Source: Gammaproteobacteria bacterium
GTDB lineage: Bacteria; Pseudomonadota; Gammaproteobacteria; Pseudomonadales; UBA5518
Reading direction: 5' to 3'
Length of the DNA stretch: 64,000 nucleotides
Assembly (NCBI GenBank): GCA_016705365.1
Contig: JADIYI010000008.1
Location: 248,001-312,000 of the forward strand
Part shown: positions 23,005-30,969 of the stretch, piece by piece
Layout: each line of letters starts with the position of its first letter
Position numbering within the stretch: the stretch's first letter is position 1
Position numbers and translations under genes: made by a program
The notes under the pieces: model-generated
Told to the model about the DNA's origin: nothing
Databases searched by the model: none
What the model saw: the letters and a program-made list of their open reading frames with translations, nothing else

Positions 23005-23643
23005 TCAGGCACTGCGCGCAAAGCGCCGGTACCCGCCTCCAGTCAATCCATCCACCCAGGCTTCGCAGATCTGCACACCCTGTTGCGGGCTGAAGGTGTT
23101 CGGATCGAGCCCGTATTCCAGCCATAAACCGTCGAGCAGTGCACTGAGCGCGATGGCAGCGAGATCGCTGTCGAAACGGCGCCAGCGATTCTCGCGCGCG
23201 AGTTGCATCAGGGTCTGCGAGATCGTGGCCCGATACTCCGCGTAGGATTGGTCGTGGGCTCGGCTGATGGTGTCGGCACTCTTTACCGCGACCCAGAACG
23301 CGAGCCACGCATCGAGCAACCGGGGGTTGAGCAGTTCTTCCGAAAACGAGCCGCTGAAGAACGCCGACAATCGCGAGCGCGCATCCGGGGCGGCGCCGTC
23401 GATGGCCGCGCGCAGCTGCTCGGTGAGGCGGCGCGTGATCGCGAGATAGGCCTCCGCAACCAGCTCGTCCTTGCTCGCGTAATGATGGTTGATGAGTCCC
23501 ACGGATACGCCCGCCTCGGCACAGATCCGGCGGATCGACGCGCCCTGGAAACCGAAGCGTTGCAGGCAAACCAGCGTCGCCTCCACCAGGCGTGCCTTGC
23601 GCACGGCAGGATCGAGGCGCTCGAATCGTGCTTGCGTGCTCAT
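23005..23643 (-). CDS. TetR family regulator, BetI-like
   Basis: A 212-aa TetR-type repressor. The N-terminal helix-turn-helix is clear (IRRICAEAGVSVGLINHHY), and the C-terminal domain follows BetI (LDAWLAFW, LLDGLWLEYGL). BetI-like proteins sense quaternary amines or acyl compounds. The ATG at 23643 gives the family start. It precedes the TMADH-like gene by 28 bp on the same strand, so it very likely controls that operon and itself. It lies 34 bp after dnaB, with no visible terminator between. Confidence 0.92.
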   Translation of the reverse strand: MSTQARFERLDPAVRKARLVEATLVCLQRFGFQGASIRRICAEAGVSVGLINHHYASKDELVAEAYLAITRRLTEQLRAAIDGAAPDARSRLSAFFSGSFSEELLNPRLLDAWLAFWVAVKSADTISRAHDQSYAEYRATISQTLMQLARENRWRRFDSDLAAIALSALLDGLWLEYGLDPNTFSPQQGVQICEAWVDGLTGGGYRRFARSA

Positions 23644-23677
23644 GTCTCTCCCGTTGTCGCGCGCCGCCGGCAGGAAA

Positions 23678-25078
23678 TCATTGATCGTAGGCGTAGGAGG
23701 AATTCGCGAGATTCTCGAAGCGGGTGAATTCCTTGATGAAGGCGAGACGCACGGTGCCGATCGGTCCGTTACGCTGCTTGCCGATGATGATCTCTGCCAC
23801 GCCCTTGTCGGGGGTATCCTCGTGGTAGACCTCGTCACGGTAGATGAACGCTATCACGTCGGCATCCTGTTCGATCGAACCCGATTCGCGCAGGTCCGAC
23901 ATCACCGGACGCTTGTTGGGGCGCTGCTCGAGGGCGCGATTCAGCTGCGACAGCGCAACCATCGGGCAATTGAACTCCTTGGCGATCGCTTTCAGGGTCC
24001 GCGAGATTTCGGAAACTTCGTTGACGCGGCCCTCCTTGGAGCCCGGCACCTGCATCAACTGCAGATAATCGACCATGATCAACGCCAGATCACCGTGTTC
24101 GCGCTTCAGCCGGCGCGCCCGCGAGCGCAGCTCGCCCGGCGACAGCGCCGCCGTGTCGTCGATGAACAGGGGACGGTCCTTCAGGGTGCTGACCGCCGCG
24201 GTCAGACGTGGCCAGTCTTCCTGCAGCAATTGACCGTTGCGCAGCCGGTGCTGATCGATGCGCCCGATCGAGGACAGCATGCGGATGATCAGTGATTCGG
24301 CGGGCATTTCCATGCTGAACACCAGTACCGGCCGGTCCTGTTTCAGCACCGCGTTCTCGACCAGGTTCATCGCAAACGCGGTCTTGCCCATCGAGGGGCG
24401 GCCGGCAACGATCACCAGGTCCGCGCGCTGCAGACCGGAGGTGCGATCATCGAGATCGATGAAGCCGGTACTCTGCCCGGTGATCTTGCTTTTGGAATCG
24501 TAGAGTTCGTCGATGCGATCGACCGCCCGGCGCAACAATTCGTTCACCGCTTCCGGCCCGCCGCGCTGCACGCGGTTCTCGCCGATCTCCATGATGCGCC
24601 GCTCGGCTTCCTCGAGCAGCTCGGCGCCGGTGCGCCCCTCGGGGTTGAAGTTGAGGGTGCTGATCTCGGTGGCCGCCGCGATCAGCTGGCGCATCGTGGA
24701 GCGCTCGCGAACGATCAGCGCGTAGGCCTGCACATTGGCCGCACTCGGGGTATTGCGCACCAGGTCACCGAGATAGGGGAGCCCCCCGACGCTGTCGAGC
24801 TCGTCCTTGCCGTTCAGATATTCGGAAAGGGTGATGACATCGAAGGGATGGCTGGCGGCAGCAAGCGCCGCCAGCGCCGCAAAAATCAGCCGGTGTTCGT
24901 GGCGGTAGAAATCCGCCTCTGTGACCAGCTCCATCACCCGGTCCCATGCCTCGTTGGACAACATGAGTCCGCCGAGCAGCGATTGCTCGGCCTCGATGGA
25001 ATGTGGCGGAACCTTCAGGCTGCTGACATCCAGCGACAGGCCAGGGCTCTTTGCCTGCTGGGTCAGTGGATCAGCCAT
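23678..25078 (-). CDS. dnaB: Replicative DNA helicase DnaB
   Basis: The 466-aa hexameric 5'-3' helicase of the replication fork. The N-terminal DnaB domain (VPPHSIEAEQSLLGGLML) joins to the RecA-like C-terminal motor with Walker A GRPSMGKTAFA and Walker B IMVDYLQLM. No intein. The ATG at 25078 matches the family start. It follows rplI, the common gammaproteobacterial order. This is the presumed target of the DnaT/lambda-P-like pair at 4.4-6.1 kb. Confidence 0.98.
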   Translation of the reverse strand: MADPLTQQAKSPGLSLDVSSLKVPPHSIEAEQSLLGGLMLSNEAWDRVMELVTEADFYRHEHRLIFAALAALAAASHPFDVITLSEYLNGKDELDSVGGLPYLGDLVRNTPSAANVQAYALIVRERSTMRQLIAAATEISTLNFNPEGRTGAELLEEAERRIMEIGENRVQRGGPEAVNELLRRAVDRIDELYDSKSKITGQSTGFIDLDDRTSGLQRADLVIVAGRPSMGKTAFAMNLVENAVLKQDRPVLVFSMEMPAESLIIRMLSSIGRIDQHRLRNGQLLQEDWPRLTAAVSTLKDRPLFIDDTAALSPGELRSRARRLKREHGDLALIMVDYLQLMQVPGSKEGRVNEVSEISRTLKAIAKEFNCPMVALSQLNRALEQRPNKRPVMSDLRESGSIEQDADVIAFIYRDEVYHEDTPDKGVAEIIIGKQRNGPIGTVRLAFIKEFTRFENLANSSYAYDQ

Positions 25079-25130
25079 TGCACGCGCCGGGCAGGGTGGG
25101 AGAGCGATGTTCCCACCATGCAAATTTGAC

Positions 25131-25169
25131 TGTCAACCTCGGCCGCACGTGGCGGCTGAAAGCCGCCAC
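25131..25169 (-). promoter_or_regulatory. rplI-dnaB gap: hairpin and perfect -35 box
   Basis: After the rplI stop a perfect 9-bp stem (GTGGCGGCT/AGCCGCCAC, 25149-25169, 3-nt loop) could stop transcription or protect the 3' end, although no T run follows. It is followed by TTGACA (25136-25131), a perfect -35; the matching -10 region (GAACAT) is weak. It may give dnaB its own promoter. Confidence 0.4.
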
Positions 25170-25177
25170 CCGAAACC

Positions 25178-25624
25178 TCAGCCCGGGACCACGGAAACCG
25201 TGATGGTCTGCGTGATATCCGAATGCAGATGCAGAGCGATCTCGAAGTCACCGATGGTGCGGATCACGCCATTTGGCATGCGCACTTCACTCTTGCTGAC
25301 CGCATTTCCGGCCGCAGTAATGGCATCGGCGATATCGCGCGTGCCCACCGAACCGAACAGCTTGCCCTCGTCACCGGCATTGGCGGCGATCGTTATCCTG
25401 AGCCCCGCGAGCTTTTCGGCACGTGCCTGCGCCTCGGCCGTGCGCTCCGCGGCGACCTTCTCGAGCTCGGCACGCTGCGCCTCGAAACGCGCCACGTTTT
25501 CGGCCGTAGCCGAAACCGCCTTGCCGTAGGGGACCAGGAAGTTGCGGCCGAAGCCGCTTTTCACTTTCACCTTGTCGCCAAGGTTGCCGAGCCCACCTAC
25601 CTTTTCAAGCAGAATGACGTCCAT
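25178..25624 (-). CDS. rplI: 50S ribosomal protein L9
   Basis: Ribosomal protein bL9, 148 aa. The N-terminal rRNA-binding domain has the usual signature (GLGNLGDKVKVKSGFGRNFL), followed by a long connecting helix (about 45-75) and the C-terminal domain. Start ATG at 25624. It lies between the DUF2232 membrane protein and dnaB in the conserved rpsF operon. Confidence 0.98.
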   Translation of the reverse strand: MDVILLEKVGGLGNLGDKVKVKSGFGRNFLVPYGKAVSATAENVARFEAQRAELEKVAAERTAEAQARAEKLAGLRITIAANAGDEGKLFGSVGTRDIADAITAAGNAVSKSEVRMPNGVIRTIGDFEIALHLHSDITQTITVSVVPG

Positions 25625-25664
25625 TGCTATCGTCCTCTCCAGGTTCCCGTTTCCGGGTGTCAGT

Positions 25665-26519
25665 TCAACCGCCGGGCGGCTTGAGCCAGCGTCGGCGAAA
25701 ATCCAGCCAGCCGTCCATCGCGGCCAGCACCACCAGAAACTGCTTTATCGGCGGCAGCAACAACAATACCGCGTAAAACAGCCCCAACCAGCCGCCCCAA
25801 CCGCGCGCGGTCAGCATGGCATGCGTCAACGCCAGGCCCGCAAACAGCATCGGCACCAGCGGCAGCCAGGCCCACAACCGGAATGCAGGGCCCATCGCCA
25901 GCAACGACGCGGCCACCAGCATCAGGCCCACCACTTGCACCGGGCTCAGCCGCAGCGCGTGAAACTCGAGGCGAAAACCGCCCGCGTTATACAGTTGCGC
26001 CTGCCACCAGCGGGCGATGATCAGGCAGATCACCAGCGTCACGCTGTGCACCAGGCCAAACATGCCGGCAATATCCACCGCTGCGGGCGGCATCAGCACC
26101 GGTGCGCCATTTTCCGCGGCAGGCACTGGCATGCTCTGGAACACCTGCGCAAACAGCGTCTCGACCCCGGCCAGGTAATTGCTGCCGACGGTATGGAGTC
26201 CGGCGCTCAGCAGTAAGCCCATCGCAGCGGCGGCGCACAGCGCCAGGTTCCATGAGCCCGTGCTGCGCAACAGCCACGCCACGGCGGTTACACTCAGCAA
26301 TCCCGCGGCCGGCATGATTTCGCCGTAATACGCCACGAGCAATCCGGGCACCAGCGCGGCAAGCATGATGTTCAGCCCGTCACGCAAACCACGCCGCAGG
26401 ACCACCAGGCCAACCACCGCCGCGCTGACCCAGGAAAACATCGGTATGGCAGCAGTAATCACCGCGACGAGCAGGGCTTGCCTGCGCCCGCGCATCACGT
26501 ATTCAGCAACGCCGCGCAT
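25665..26519 (-). CDS. DUF2232 family membrane protein
   Basis: A 284-aa integral membrane protein with about eight hydrophobic segments and a basic C-terminus. The position between rpsR and rplI is where pseudomonads and relatives carry a DUF2232 (YybS-like) protein of unknown function. The sequence style (small and hydrophobic residues, Trp-rich loops) fits. Start ATG at 26519; an ATG at 26495 is possible. No catalytic motif is visible. Confidence 0.85.
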   Translation of the reverse strand: MRGVAEYVMRGRRQALLVAVITAAIPMFSWVSAAVVGLVVLRRGLRDGLNIMLAALVPGLLVAYYGEIMPAAGLLSVTAVAWLLRSTGSWNLALCAAAAMGLLLSAGLHTVGSNYLAGVETLFAQVFQSMPVPAAENGAPVLMPPAAVDIAGMFGLVHSVTLVICLIIARWWQAQLYNAGGFRLEFHALRLSPVQVVGLMLVAASLLAMGPAFRLWAWLPLVPMLFAGLALTHAMLTARGWGGWLGLFYAVLLLLPPIKQFLVVLAAMDGWLDFRRRWLKPPGG

Positions 26520-26557
26520 CCTGTCCTACCTCTGCCCGCCCGAACAGCGGGCAACCA

Positions 26558-26785
26558 TCAGCGGTGCTGGTCCGTGTAGGGCAGCAGCGCGAGGAAACGG
26601 GCGCGCTTGATCGCGGTGGACAGCTGGCGCTGATAATGTGCCTTGGTGCCCGTGATCCGGCTCGGCACGATGGTACCGGTCTCGTTCACATACTCGCGCA
26701 GCACATCGAGATCCTTGTAATCGATCTCCTTGACGCCTTCGGCGGTGAAACGGCAAAACTTGCGGCGACGGAAATAGCGTGCCAT
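26558..26785 (-). CDS. rpsR: 30S ribosomal protein S18
   Basis: Ribosomal protein bS18, 75 aa, with the conserved core (IDYKDLDVLREYVNETG, then TKAHYQRQLSTAIKRAR). It pairs with S6 on the 30S platform, whose gene is just upstream. A single N-terminal Cys is present. The ATG at 26785 is chosen from family alignment; a 7-codon upstream extension is not supported. Confidence 0.98.
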   Translation of the reverse strand: MARYFRRRKFCRFTAEGVKEIDYKDLDVLREYVNETGTIVPSRITGTKAHYQRQLSTAIKRARFLALLPYTDQHR

Positions 26786-26838
26786 CGTCCTTACTCCTCG
26801 ATTCAACAGATTCCTGGGTCCGGAAAACGGAAAGCCGC

Positions 26839-27270
26839 CTAGTCGGCGCTCTCGTTCTCGGTCTCTTCCTCGGACGACTCCTCGCTGCGATCCGGACGCG
26901 GACGACGGCCCTCGCGCGAATCGTCACGGCCACGACGGTCACGCCCTTCGCGCTCCACGCGCATGATCGGCGATTCCTCGGTAATTGCCTCGTCACGGCG
27001 CAGGATCAGGTGGCGCAGGATCGCGTCGTTGTAGCGGAACGTCGTTTCGAGCTCCTGCATCACGGCGTCGGAGGCCTCGACGTTCATCAGAACGTAGTGC
27101 GCCTTGTGGACCTTGTTGATCAGGTGGGCAAGCTGGCGGCGCCCCCAGTCTTCGAGCCGGTGGATCTTTCCGCCGTCTTTCTGCACGGCCTGGGTATATC
27201 TTTCGATCATGCCCGGCACTTGTTCGCTCTGGTCCGGATGGACCAGGAACACGACTTCATAATGTCTCAT
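26839..27270 (-). CDS. rpsF: 30S ribosomal protein S6, long charged tail
   Basis: Ribosomal protein bS6, 143 aa. Residues 1-95 form the usual fold (MRHYEVVFLVHPDQ ... YNDAILRHLILR). The tail from about 103 is first basic (many Arg) and then strongly acidic (SEESSEEETENE), longer than in many relatives. In E. coli the S6 C-terminus is extended with glutamates by RimK. First gene of the rpsF-rpsR-DUF2232-rplI operon. ATG at 27270. Confidence 0.98.
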   Translation of the reverse strand: MRHYEVVFLVHPDQSEQVPGMIERYTQAVQKDGGKIHRLEDWGRRQLAHLINKVHKAHYVLMNVEASDAVMQELETTFRYNDAILRHLILRRDEAITEESPIMRVEREGRDRRGRDDSREGRRPRPDRSEESSEEETENESAD

Positions 27271-27354
27271 TGTCGCTCCTCGTGGATTGAGCAGCCTTCC
27301 GCACGGGCGGTAAGGCAAGGAGTTTCCCCCGGCAGCTGGCGCGAGGGAGGGCGG

Positions 27355-27383
27355 ATTCTAGAGAAGAGCACCGCCCGGCGCAA
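27355..27383 (-). promoter_or_regulatory. Promoter of the rpsF operon
   Basis: On the reverse strand TTGCGC (27383-27378), 17 bp, TAGAAT (27360-27355). The -10 matches 5/6 and the -35 3/6. It lies about 85 bp before the rpsF ATG, between rlmB and rpsF, where the operon promoter should be. Confidence 0.5.
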
Positions 27384-27466
27384 TCGCAAGCGCGGTATTT
27401 GTGCAGAATTTGCCCCGCGCTCACCGCCGGACGCGGGTTTTGCCTGCCGACAGCGCCCGCGTGCCT

Positions 27467-28219
27467 CTATTTGTTGCTGCGCCGCTGGCGAAACGTCTCA
27501 TAGAGAAACACCCCGGTCGCCACCGACACATTGAGGCTGCTGACCTCGCCGGCCATTGGAATCGAGGCCAGGTAATCGCAATGCTCGCGCGTCAGGCGGC
27601 GCATCCCGGCCCCTTCGGCGCCCATCACCAGCGCGACCGGCCCGCGCAGATCCACCTGGCTGATGTCCTGTTCCGCGTCCCCGGCGGCCCCCACGATCCA
27701 CACGCCGGCTTGCTGCAGGGCACGCAAGGTGCGCGCAAGATTGGTGACGCTCACCAGCGGCACGACCTCCGCGGCGCCCGAGGCCACCTTGCGGGCGGTG
27801 GCGTTCAGCGGCGCGGCATTGTCACGCGGCACGATCAGCGCATGGGCGCCAAACGCATCGGCCGAGCGCAGGCAGGCGCCGAGGTTGTGGGGGTCGGTGA
27901 CGCCATCGAGCACCAGCAGCAGCGCCGGCCCCTCGAGCCCGGTGAGCAGTTGATCGAACAGGAAGGCCTCGCCCAGCGCCTGGGCAGCCCTGACTTCGGC
28001 GATCACACCCTGGTGCACCGCGCCCGGTGCCCGGCGGTCCAGCTCCTCGCGGCTTTGCTCGCGCACACTCACACCGTGGCGCGCGGCGGAATCGAGCAGT
28101 TCCTGCAGGCGTCGATCACGCCGCCCGCCCAGCACGAACAGCGTCTGAACGCGCTCCGGTGCCCGCTTGAGCAGCGCACCTACCGGGTGCAGCCCGTGAA
28201 CGCTTTGCTCTTCCGTCAC
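27467..28219 (-). CDS. rlmB: 23S rRNA 2'-O-methyltransferase RlmB
   Basis: A 250-aa SPOUT methyltransferase that methylates the ribose of G2251 in 23S rRNA (E. coli numbering). An N-terminal L30e-like substrate-binding domain (VHGLHPVGALL) precedes the knotted SPOUT domain (DGVTDPHNLGACLRSADAFG, then GAEGAGM and the closing SLNVSVATGV). The start is GTG at 28219, nine bases after rnr; no strong Shine-Dalgarno, so translational coupling is likely. Confidence 0.96.
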   Translation of the reverse strand: MTEEQSVHGLHPVGALLKRAPERVQTLFVLGGRRDRRLQELLDSAARHGVSVREQSREELDRRAPGAVHQGVIAEVRAAQALGEAFLFDQLLTGLEGPALLLVLDGVTDPHNLGACLRSADAFGAHALIVPRDNAAPLNATARKVASGAAEVVPLVSVTNLARTLRALQQAGVWIVGAAGDAEQDISQVDLRGPVALVMGAEGAGMRRLTREHCDYLASIPMAGEVSSLNVSVATGVFLYETFRQRRSNK

Positions 28220-28228
28220 GGCGTCAGC

Positions 28229-30589
28229 TCAGCGTCGCCGGCCGCGCTTGCGCGACGATGAAGTCTTCTTTTTCTCCGGCTTGCCCGACATCAACGGCTT
28301 CCTTGCGCCGCTGCTGCCGCCCGCTTTCACGCGCCGCACCGGAGAATTGCCCTCTCCACTGCCTTCATCTATCTGCAGGTCTATCTTGCGCTCATCGAGA
28401 TCGACCCGAAGGATGCGCACCCGGATCCGGTCACCCAGACGGTAGACACGCCGCGTGCGTTCACCCACCAGGCGCCTGCCGGAGGCGTCGAAATGGTAGT
28501 AGTCATTTTGCAGGCTGGACACATGTACCAGGCCATCGGCGTAGATTTCCTGGATCTCGATAAAGAGGCCAAAACCGGTCACTCCGCTTATCACACCATC
28601 GAAACTCTCGCCGACGCGATCCTGCAGGTACTCGCATTTCAGCCAGATCATCACGTCGCGTACGGCCTCGTCGGCGCGGCGCTCGGCCATCGAACAGTGT
28701 TCGCCGAGCTCGATCATTGCCTTGAGTTCGTAGGGGTAGGAGCGTTCGCGCGGCACGGACTTCAGCCCTTCGGCACGCCGGACCTGGCCAGTGTCTTCCG
28801 CCGAGCGGATCACGGCACGTAGCGCGCGATGCACCATCAGGTCCGGATAGCGGCGGATCGGCGAGGTGAAATGCGCATAAGCGGGGTAGTTGAGGCCAAA
28901 ATGACCCTCGTTCACGGGCTGATAGCGCGCCTGGCTGAGCGAACGCAACATCACGGTTTCAATCACGTGGCGGTCAGGCCGCTCATGCACCGAACCCAGC
29001 AGCTGCTGATAATCGCCCGGCTGCGGCTTGTCGCCGCCGCGCAATGACAGGCCCAGCTCACCGAGGAACTGGCGCAACGACAGCAATTTTTCGCCGCTCG
29101 GCCCCTCGTGCACTCGGTACAACCCGATCAACTTGTGTTTCATCAGGAAGCGCGCGGTTGCAACGTTCGCGCTGAGCATGCACTCCTCGATCAGCTTGTG
29201 CGCCTCGTTGCGCTCCACCGGCACCACCTCCTCGATCTTGCGATCGACGCCAAACACGATGCGTGTCTCGGTGGTCTCGAAATCGATCGCACCGCGCTCC
29301 TCGCGCGCGGCACGCAGTGCCTTGTAGAGCGCGTGGAGCTCTCTCAGGTGTGGCACCAATGCGTCGTCGATCCCGGCATCCTCGCCGTCGAGCGTCAACG
29401 CAACGCGCGTATAGGTGAGTCGCGCGGACGAGCGGATCACCGCTTCGCAGAAGCGGTAGCGGCCAAGCGCGCCGTTGCGCCCGATCTCCATCTCGCAGAC
29501 CAGCGCCAGGCGATCGACCTCGGGCTTCAGCGAGCACAATCCGTTCGACAACTCCTCCGGCAGCATCGGCACCACCCGGCCCGGAAAATACACCGAGGTG
29601 CCACGGCGCCTGGCTTCCACATCGAGCGCCGTGCCGGGCATCACATAGTGCGAAACGTCCGCGATTGCGACGCTCAGCAACCAGCCTCCGCCCCGGCGCC
29701 GCTCGCAGTAGACCGCATCGTCGAAGTCCTTGGCGTCCTCGCCGTCGATGGTGACGAACGGCAACTCGCGCAGATCGAAACGACGGGCCTTGTCCGCGCG
29801 TCGCGGCTCGGAGTCGAATGCCGCCGCCTGCTCGACGACTTCCTGCGGCCAGATATGAGGGATATCGTGCATACGCAGCGACACCTCGATTTCCATTCCC
29901 GGTGCCATGTGCTCGCCGAGCACCTCCACGACCCGCCCGGTGGGTGGACCATCGGCGGCCGGCGGCGTGAGTATCTCGACGCTGACGTACTGTCCTTCGC
30001 GTGCCGCCACGCAATCGGCATCCGCCACCAGTACTTCGTGCTGGATCCGCGGATTCTCGGCAACCACGTAATTCACGCCGCGCGAGCGGCGCATGCGCCC
30101 GACCATATGCGTGGTGTTGCGCTTCAGCACTTCGACAATGGTTGCCTCGCGGCGCCCGCGATGATCCTCGCCGGTAGCACGCGCCAGAACCTCGTCACCA
30201 TGAAAGACCTGGCGCATCTGGCGCCCGTGCAGATACAGGTCCTCGCCGCCTTCTGCAGGAATCAGGAAGCCGTAACCCTCGCGGTTCGCCTGCACCGTGC
30301 CCCGCACCAGGTCCATGCGCGCGACAGAGCAATAAGCGCCACGGCGGTTGCACATCAGCTGCCCGTCGCGCTCCATCGCCCGCAAGCGCCGGCGCAGCGC
30401 TTCGCGCGGCTCCTCGTCGAGCAAATCGAGACGCGTGGCGATCTCGTCGATGGTCAGCGGGACGCCTGCTTTCGCCAGGATCTCCAGAATGTATTCGCGG
30501 CTCGCGATGGGGTTCGCGTAGCGCTCGGACTCGCGCGCAAGCTGCGGATCGCGCTCGCGCGCAGTGACCGGCTTTTTCCTCGGTACCAA
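28229..30589 (-). CDS. rnr: Ribonuclease R
   Basis: A 3'-5' exoribonuclease of about 786 aa that degrades structured RNA and assists trans-translation. Order: N-terminal winged helix (YILEILAKAGVPLTIDEIA), two cold-shock domains, the RNB catalytic domain with DGEDAKDFDDAVY (metal-binding aspartates), an S1 domain and a Lys/Arg/Ser-rich tail. I place the start at TTG 30589: AAGGAG lies 7 nt upstream, and a TATAAT box at 30641-30636 would put the RNA start downstream of the ATG at 30646. The gene leads an rnr-rlmB unit. Confidence 0.93.
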   Translation of the reverse strand: MVPRKKPVTARERDPQLARESERYANPIASREYILEILAKAGVPLTIDEIATRLDLLDEEPREALRRRLRAMERDGQLMCNRRGAYCSVARMDLVRGTVQANREGYGFLIPAEGGEDLYLHGRQMRQVFHGDEVLARATGEDHRGRREATIVEVLKRNTTHMVGRMRRSRGVNYVVAENPRIQHEVLVADADCVAAREGQYVSVEILTPPAADGPPTGRVVEVLGEHMAPGMEIEVSLRMHDIPHIWPQEVVEQAAAFDSEPRRADKARRFDLRELPFVTIDGEDAKDFDDAVYCERRRGGGWLLSVAIADVSHYVMPGTALDVEARRRGTSVYFPGRVVPMLPEELSNGLCSLKPEVDRLALVCEMEIGRNGALGRYRFCEAVIRSSARLTYTRVALTLDGEDAGIDDALVPHLRELHALYKALRAAREERGAIDFETTETRIVFGVDRKIEEVVPVERNEAHKLIEECMLSANVATARFLMKHKLIGLYRVHEGPSGEKLLSLRQFLGELGLSLRGGDKPQPGDYQQLLGSVHERPDRHVIETVMLRSLSQARYQPVNEGHFGLNYPAYAHFTSPIRRYPDLMVHRALRAVIRSAEDTGQVRRAEGLKSVPRERSYPYELKAMIELGEHCSMAERRADEAVRDVMIWLKCEYLQDRVGESFDGVISGVTGFGLFIEIQEIYADGLVHVSSLQNDYYHFDASGRRLVGERTRRVYRLGDRIRVRILRVDLDERKIDLQIDEGSGEGNSPVRRVKAGGSSGARKPLMSGKPEKKKTSSSRKRGRRR

Positions 30590-30635
30590 CGGATTTCTCC
30601 TTGCTGCGGCCTGGCCGCGTGATAGCTGAGCGGGC

Positions 30636-30641
30636 ATTATA
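30636..30641 (-). promoter_or_regulatory. rnr -10 box (TATAAT)
   Basis: A perfect TATAAT on the reverse strand, about 47 bp before the proposed TTG start of rnr. The -35 region is poor. It overlaps the upstream edge of the divergent tRNA-Leu promoter. Confidence 0.5.
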
Positions 30642-30651
30642 GCCACAGGGA

Positions 30652-30680
30652 TTGACAGCCGGGGTGACGCTGAGTACAGT
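30652..30680 (+). promoter_or_regulatory. Promoter of tRNA-Leu
   Basis: TTGACA (30652-30657), a 17-bp spacer and TACAGT (30675-30680), followed by a GC-rich discriminator as in stringently controlled stable-RNA promoters. The tRNA begins about 41 bp downstream of the -10. Confidence 0.7.
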
Positions 30681-30721
30681 GCGCCGCCTGCCCGCGGGAG
30701 CCTCGCTCCCGCTTGCCTAAA

Positions 30722-30808
30722 GCCCAGGTGGCGGAACTGGTAGACGCGCTAGCTTCAGGTGCTAGTTATCGAAAGGTAGTGGAGGTTCAAGTCCTCTCCT
30801 GGGCACCA
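30722..30808 (+). tRNA. tRNA-Leu (anticodon CAG)
   Basis: An 87-nt class II tRNA with encoded CCA. The acceptor GCCCAGG/CCTGGGC pairs fully, the anticodon stem closes the loop TTCAGGT (CAG), a long variable arm is present, and the T arm has GGTTCAAGTCC. A tRNA-Leu also sits beside rnr in Pseudomonas, as I recall. Confidence 0.97.
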
Positions 30809-30969
30809 ATTCCCGAATCTCCGTTCGCAGCCCGGCCTGCACTGGTGTGGTCCTGCGTCTCTTGTTGCGCTCCCCATTCACTGCTGCAATGGCGGCACGC
30901 ATCGCGTGTATCATTCGTGGCGGGTGCGCCTCGCACCCCGCGACGTCTGCAAGCACAATGGAAACCCGG

